From an uncultured Clostridia bacterium (lineage in GTDB: Bacteria > Bacillota > Clostridia > Christensenellales > Aristaeellaceae), in assembly GCA_946414315.1 (NCBI GenBank), contig CAMKNZ010000017.1, positions 1-44,516 on the forward strand: DNA of 44,516 nucleotides. Direction: 5' to 3'. How positions within the stretch are numbered: the stretch's first letter is position 1; the number at the start of each line of letters is the position of its first letter. The notes beneath the pieces were generated by a model. That model was not told the origin of the DNA, searched no databases, and was given only the letters and a program-made list of their open reading frames with translations. A program made the position numbers and the translations under genes. Below, one piece after another: positions 41,014 through 44,516 of this stretch.

Positions 41014-42489
41014 TTACCCCCGTTCTGTTTGTCTGTTCAGTCTGTAATATTTCATGGAAAGCTCCAGGGAAAGCTGGTCCGGTTTCATGCGCCAGAGCCA
41101 GTTTCCGCCTGTAGTACCGGGATAGTTCATCCGGGCGGAACCATCCAGACCCAGGATGTCCTGCATGGGAATGATCACCGTATCGCAGGGAGATTTGAAC
41201 AGGGCTCGGATAAAGGCTTCCGGCGCTTCTGCGGTCCCGGAGAATTCCAACGTTTTTTCTGCAAAGGCCAGTGCTTTCGGATCGGCTTTTTCAGCCCATC
41301 CGAGGGTTGTATCGTTGTCGTGGGTGCCGGTGTATGCGACAGAGTTTTTTTCGTAGTGTCCGATAAAATGCGGATTGGATTCATCCGAATCGAAGCCGAA
41401 GGTAAGGACCTTCATACCGGGATATCCGCACCAATGGAGCAGCCGTATCACCCGGTTGTTGACGCAGCCCAGATCCTCTGCGATGATCCGGATATCCGGC
41501 ACTTCCTGTTCCAAACGACGGAAAAGTGATTTTCCCGGTCCGATGACCCATTTGCCCTTCCGGGCGTTCGGCATCCCGTACTTCACCGAATAATAGTTCG
41601 CGAAACCGATGAAGTGATCGATTCGAATCATATCGTAAAGCAGGGACATTCCTTTCATCCGCTCAACCCACCAGTCATATTTCCGGCAGAAACGAAGATA
41701 GGTCCAGCGGTATAGCGGATTTCCCCACAACTGTCCGTCCTCACAGAAATAATCAGGCGGAACACCGGCTACGCGCTTCGGAATCAGGTTTTTATCCAGC
41801 TGGAATATGTCGGGATGGGTCCAGGTATCGGCAGAGTCCTCGGCCACATAGATCGGCATATCACCGAAAAGCATCAGGGAACGTTCGTTGCAGTATTTTT
41901 TCAGGCTGAACCACTGGCGCCGGAACAGATACTGGCAGAAAATATGGTAGTCAATCTCCCGCGCGAGCTCTTCCTGGTATCTTTTGACCGCTTCCGGTTT
42001 CCGGAAACGGATATCCGGGTCAGGCCATTTTGTCCACATAACGCCGCCGAAACGCTGCTTGAGTGCTGTAAACAAAGCAAAATCATTGACCCACGCATTG
42101 TCCCGGATGAATTCACTGATCTGCCCCGACAGGGAATCACGGGACTGATCATAGCAGCGGCGCAGCAGTGTTTCCTTGTTCGAACGCACTGCATCGTAAT
42201 TCACCTTTTCCGGATCTTCCGGCTGGTATTCCTCCTGATCCGAGTAAGTCAGCAGGCCTTCTTCACGAAGCCGGACGCATGAGATCAGGAGCGGATTGCC
42301 GGCGAAGACGGAGGAAGACTGATAAGGGCTTTCCCCGTATCCGGTGGGGCCGACAGGAAGGACCTGCCAGATCCGCATGCCGGAAGCCTGCAGGAAATCC
42401 GCAAAGGCATAAGCCTCCGGTCCCAGAGAACCGATCCCGCCCTGAGAAGGGAGGGAGGAAATATGCATCAATATGCCACTGGTGCGCAT
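41014..42489 (-). CDS. malQ: 4-alpha-glucanotransferase
   Basis: 491 residues, GH77. The N-terminus SGILMHISSLPSQGGIGSLG, the nucleophile-region MIRIDHFIG (about residue 290), acid-base IAEDLG (about 335) and YTGTHDNDT (about 385) are the family motifs. It rearranges maltodextrins into longer chains that glgP can degrade. AAGGAAG precedes the ATG. It is the middle gene of a regulator/malQ/glgP operon. Confidence 0.96.
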   Translation of the reverse strand: MRTSGILMHISSLPSQGGIGSLGPEAYAFADFLQASGMRIWQVLPVGPTGYGESPYQSSSVFAGNPLLISCVRLREEGLLTYSDQEEYQPEDPEKVNYDAVRSNKETLLRRCYDQSRDSLSGQISEFIRDNAWVNDFALFTALKQRFGGVMWTKWPDPDIRFRKPEAVKRYQEELAREIDYHIFCQYLFRRQWFSLKKYCNERSLMLFGDMPIYVAEDSADTWTHPDIFQLDKNLIPKRVAGVPPDYFCEDGQLWGNPLYRWTYLRFCRKYDWWVERMKGMSLLYDMIRIDHFIGFANYYSVKYGMPNARKGKWVIGPGKSLFRRLEQEVPDIRIIAEDLGCVNNRVIRLLHWCGYPGMKVLTFGFDSDESNPHFIGHYEKNSVAYTGTHDNDTTLGWAEKADPKALAFAEKTLEFSGTAEAPEAFIRALFKSPCDTVIIPMQDILGLDGSARMNYPGTTGGNWLWRMKPDQLSLELSMKYYRLNRQTERG

Positions 42490-42507
42490 GGTGATTCTTC
42501 CTTTCTG

Positions 42508-43524
42508 TTATGCGCGTACGCACTGCGCCACGGATTCCCTTCTGCGGAAAGAGGCTTCGACCAGGATGTGCCGGGGCGTTGCTTCCTTTTCCATCATGTC
42601 CAGGAGCAGGTTAACACTGCGGCGGGCGATTTCCTCCACCGGCTGTTCCACTGTTGTCAGACGCGGAAGCGTGAAGCGGCCGATATCCACTCCGTCAAAT
42701 CCGACGACGCTGACATCCTGGGGCACCGACATACCCAGATCCCTTAAAGCCCGGATGGCCCCGACCGCGACAGTGTCGCTCATGGCAAAGAGGGCTGTGG
42801 CGTCGGGCCGTTCAGCGAAGAACGTGCGGGCGACGTCATAGCCTGCTTCAAAAGAAAAGCGGGTTTCACGGTACAGACTCCGGTCGTAGGAGAGGCCGCG
42901 GTCGGTAAAAGCGTCGCAGAATCCCTGGAAACGCATGGCCAGCGAATCTCCCGCAACGGGATTGGAACCAAAGACAGCGATCTTCCGATGGCCGCAGTTA
43001 AGCAGTTCCTCCGCAACCAGGCGACCCATGCTGCGGTCGTCAATCGCTACGGAAGATGCCCGGGGAAGGGAAGCAGACTCGGCGTTCACTGTGGTGAAGA
43101 CCATGGGGACATCCAGGCCGCGGATCGCCTCGACCCGCTCGTCAATCAGGCTGCCGACAAAGATCAATCCCTTGACATGATTCTGGCGGGTCATCCGCTG
43201 CGCCGTGCGGAATTCATCTCCGCGTTCGTCAATGTACTCCGTGACGAAATTGTCAGGCACATTATCTGCGCGTTCCAGGATTGCTTCCGCCAGGGAACTG
43301 AGAAAAGGATTGGAGCGGCCACGGATGACCACGCCGATCACTTCGTTACCCTGCTTCAGGCCGCGGGCGTTGGTATTTCCGATAAAGTGACAGTCCCGGA
43401 TGATCTGCTCAACTTTCTCCCGAGTTGCAATATTGACGTCAGGACGGTGATTCAGCACGCGGCTGACGGTTGTAACCGAAACTCCGGCCATTGCAGCAAT
43501 GTCTTTGATTGTATATACCTTCAT
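42508..43524 (-). CDS. LacI-family transcriptional regulator of the alpha-glucan operon
   Basis: 338 residues. The N-terminal helix-turn-helix YTIKDIAAMAGVSVTTVSRVLNH is diagnostic, with a periplasmic-binding-protein-like sugar-binding domain after residue 60. It is the first gene of the operon and 18 bp precede malQ. A LacI-type operator just downstream of its own -10 (43566-43588) suggests self-regulation and control of malQ-glgP, probably relieved by a maltodextrin or related sugar. The ligand is inference from the neighbours. Confidence 0.93.
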   Translation of the reverse strand: MKVYTIKDIAAMAGVSVTTVSRVLNHRPDVNIATREKVEQIIRDCHFIGNTNARGLKQGNEVIGVVIRGRSNPFLSSLAEAILERADNVPDNFVTEYIDERGDEFRTAQRMTRQNHVKGLIFVGSLIDERVEAIRGLDVPMVFTTVNAESASLPRASSVAIDDRSMGRLVAEELLNCGHRKIAVFGSNPVAGDSLAMRFQGFCDAFTDRGLSYDRSLYRETRFSFEAGYDVARTFFAERPDATALFAMSDTVAVGAIRALRDLGMSVPQDVSVVGFDGVDIGRFTLPRLTTVEQPVEEIARRSVNLLLDMMEKEATPRHILVEASFRRRESVAQCVRA

Positions 43525-43565
43525 GTTGGATACCCCTTTCGTATTCCTTCATCTGACGCATTCCG

Positions 43566-43588
43566 GAAACGATATCGGTAACGTTTTC
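43566..43588. promoter_or_regulatory. Putative LacI-family operator
   Basis: GAAACGATATCGGTAACGTTTTC contains two overlapping CG-centred near-palindromes (ACGATATCGG and GTAACGTTTT) with flanking GAAA/TTTC arms, the usual style of LacI-family sites. It lies 42-64 bp before the regulator start and about 7 bp downstream of its -10. Confidence 0.55.
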
Positions 43589-43596
43589 AGCCAAAG

Positions 43597-43623
43597 ATTA
43601 TCACAACCTTGACAATCCGTCAA
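43597..43623 (-). promoter_or_regulatory. Putative promoter of the lacI-malQ-glgP operon
   Basis: On the - strand: TTGACG (43623-43618), then GATAAT (43602-43597) at a short 15-bp spacing, or TAATCT at 17 bp. The -35 is one arm of the inverted repeat TTGAC/GTCAA (43609-43613, 43619-43623). Confidence 0.45.
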
Positions 43624-43649
43624 TGCTTTTCTCATTTTTTGGGATAATA

Positions 43650-43678
43650 TTGATTTTTCGGGATGGATACACTATAAT
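43650..43678 (+). promoter_or_regulatory. Promoter of the leucine-rich-repeat gene
   Basis: TTGATT (43650-43655), 17 bp, TATAAT (43673-43678), about 33 bp before the start codon. Confidence 0.7.
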
Positions 43679-43711
43679 TATTCGTGGTATATGCATCGGG
43701 AGGTGAGCATA

Positions 43712-44431
43712 ATGTTCAGACGGATTCTTACGATCCTTCTTACGCTGTGCGTATTGTTCAGCGCCGTGCTTTGCTTTGCCGATGAATGGGATGACGATGA
43801 AGACTGGGACGACGACGAAATGGAGAGCTTTGACGACGAATACGAAACTGAGGAGCAGCAAGGCGATTTCAAATCTGTTTCAACATACAACATTGTCACG
43901 ATTGCAATGGATGATTTCAGCTACAAGCTCAACGAAGACGGCACCGGCGCGATTCTTACCTCCTATATCGGGGAAGACGCCGAAGTGGTTTTTCCGAGTT
44001 CCGTCAATGATGATATTCCCGTGGTAGAGATTGATACCGGCATGTGCGCGGACAACCCCAAACTCGTGAACATTACGATCCCCGGGACGATCAAAAAGAT
44101 CGGCAACAACGCGTTTGCCAGATGTCCGAAGCTGAAGACCGTTGTGCTGGAAGAAGGTGTCGAAAATATCGGCATGTGTAGTTTCGGCGGCTGTCCGGAG
44201 CTGACAGATGTCCGGATTCCCGATTCACTGATCAAAGTCGATGTCGCCGGATTTGCCTACTGTGCGGCGCTGGAAGAGATTGCCTTCGGATCAGGCCTGA
44301 AGGAGATTCAGATGCAGACCTTTGCCGGATGCGCCTCTCTGACGAAGGTTACGGTACCCGGTGGCAATAATGTGATTATCGGCGACAGGGTGTTTGATCA
44401 GTGCCCCAACGAAGTTGAAATCGTACAATAA
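43712..44431 (+). CDS. Secreted leucine-rich-repeat protein (BspA/LRR_5 type)
   Basis: The ATG at 43712 follows GGGAGG at 8 bp; an upstream ATG at 43691 has no site. The 239-residue product has a signal peptide (ILTILLTLCVLFSAVLCFA) followed by a highly acidic segment (DEWDDDEDWDDDEMESF). Four to five BspA-like repeats follow, with units such as LVNITIPGTIKKIGNNAFARC and LKTVVLEEGVENIG, which form the LRR_5 fold. There is no sortase or membrane anchor. BspA-like proteins in gut Clostridia often bind host or fibre surfaces; that role is inference here. Confidence 0.88.
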   Translation: MFRRILTILLTLCVLFSAVLCFADEWDDDEDWDDDEMESFDDEYETEEQQGDFKSVSTYNIVTIAMDDFSYKLNEDGTGAILTSYIGEDAEVVFPSSVNDDIPVVEIDTGMCADNPKLVNITIPGTIKKIGNNAFARCPKLKTVVLEEGVENIGMCSFGGCPELTDVRIPDSLIKVDVAGFAYCAALEEIAFGSGLKEIQMQTFAGCASLTKVTVPGGNNVIIGDRVFDQCPNEVEIVQ

Positions 44432-44466
44432 ACCGAAAAGCAAAAAACAAGTCCCCGGATTTGATA

Positions 44467-44516
44467 TGTACCCTCTTTACTGGACACCCAGTAAGGAGGG
44501 TATTTTTATGCGTTAC
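44467..44516 (+). mobile_element. Probable left end of an IS3-family insertion sequence (truncated by window end)
   Basis: The end begins TGTACCCTCTTTACTGGACA, typical of IS3-family (IS150/IS1533-like) termini with an ACTGGACA block. TACCCTCTTTACTGG (44469-44483) pairs with CCAGTAAGGAGGGTA (44488-44502), with one G-T pair, and could act as a terminator protecting against outside transcription. It starts 35 bp after the leucine-rich-repeat gene stop. The rest is outside the window, so the family call is tentative. Confidence 0.55.
44508..44516 (+). CDS. First three codons of a probable transposase OrfA (partial)
   Basis: ATG CGT TAC (Met-Arg-Tyr) at the end of the window, with AGGAGGG (44494-44500) about 7 bp upstream. 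From memory, IS3-type first open frames in gut Clostridia often start Met-Arg-Tyr, but three codons are not proof. Note that the ribosome site lies in the right arm of the hairpin, so transcripts entering from outside would bury it. Confidence 0.4.

Noticed and set aside
38845..41529. 894-codon open frame on the + strand opposite glgP and malQ
   Set aside because: It is antisense to two clear enzymes, has no family motifs and no ribosome site; such frames arise from the high-GC third-position codon bias of the real genes.

Overview
The window looks like a chromosomal segment of a Gram-positive, low-motility-type Clostridia (Bacillota) genome with moderately high GC content. The evidence is AGGAGG-type ribosome sites before most genes, TTGACA/TATAAT promoters, a zinc-type L32 protein, a YlbM/TmcAL homologue, LCP and DUF58/MoxR/transglutaminase envelope genes, and surface proteins with Thr-Glu-Ala-Pro linkers, SH3b domains and leucine-rich repeats. 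I infer an anaerobic gut or rumen Clostridia, possibly near Aristaeella/Christensenellales; nothing in the sequence proves the genus. Genes are tightly packed. No stretch over about 225 bp lacks a gene, and I saw no tRNA, rRNA, CRISPR array or classical riboswitch.

Layout. 1-3426: the 3' part of a very large surface protein (charged helical stalk, five SH3b domains, membrane anchor). 3561-6137 (+): a 31-residue membrane miniprotein, a CapA-like protein that has lost most metal ligands, an unknown protein and a metallo-beta-lactamase-fold hydrolase. 6186-10671 (-): a MoxR / DUF58 / transglutaminase operon. 10870-18754 (+): acpS, a phosphohexomutase, then DUF624, methyltransferase, hslO (Hsp33), a helical-repeat protein and a zinc-ribbon/TPR membrane protein. 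18820-27341 (-): a small zinc protein with a GH27 alpha-galactosidase, an RluA-type pseudouridine synthase with an unknown helical protein, ilvE, and an envelope operon (LCP protein, zinc-ribbon membrane protein, DUF3298-like lipoprotein-sized secreted protein). 27552-28925 (+): FAD-dependent dehydrogenase. 28955-30124 (-): tmcAL. 30249-38228 (+): ackA, yceD (DUF177), rpmF, valS, folC, rsmH, rsmI. 38267-43524 (-): DUF1622 protein, then a lacI-type regulator / malQ / glgP alpha-glucan operon. 43712-44431 (+): secreted leucine-rich-repeat protein. 44467-44516: what appears to be the left end of an IS3-family insertion sequence.

How the genes fit together. Three themes recur: cell-envelope proteins with long extracytoplasmic parts, several of them with cytoplasmic zinc ribbons or acidic tails; translation genes (valS, rpmF, rsmH, rsmI, tmcAL, rluA-type); and glycan/alpha-glucan use (glgP, malQ, phosphohexomutase, GH27). 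rsmH and rsmI lie 2 bp apart and their products methylate the same 16S rRNA nucleotide. The least explained items are a dispersed structured repeat (13107-13228 and 20223-20427) whose stem shows a compensatory change between copies, the CapA-like pseudoenzyme paired with a miniprotein, and two unlinked genes with the same zinc-ribbon/transmembrane/beta-rich architecture.
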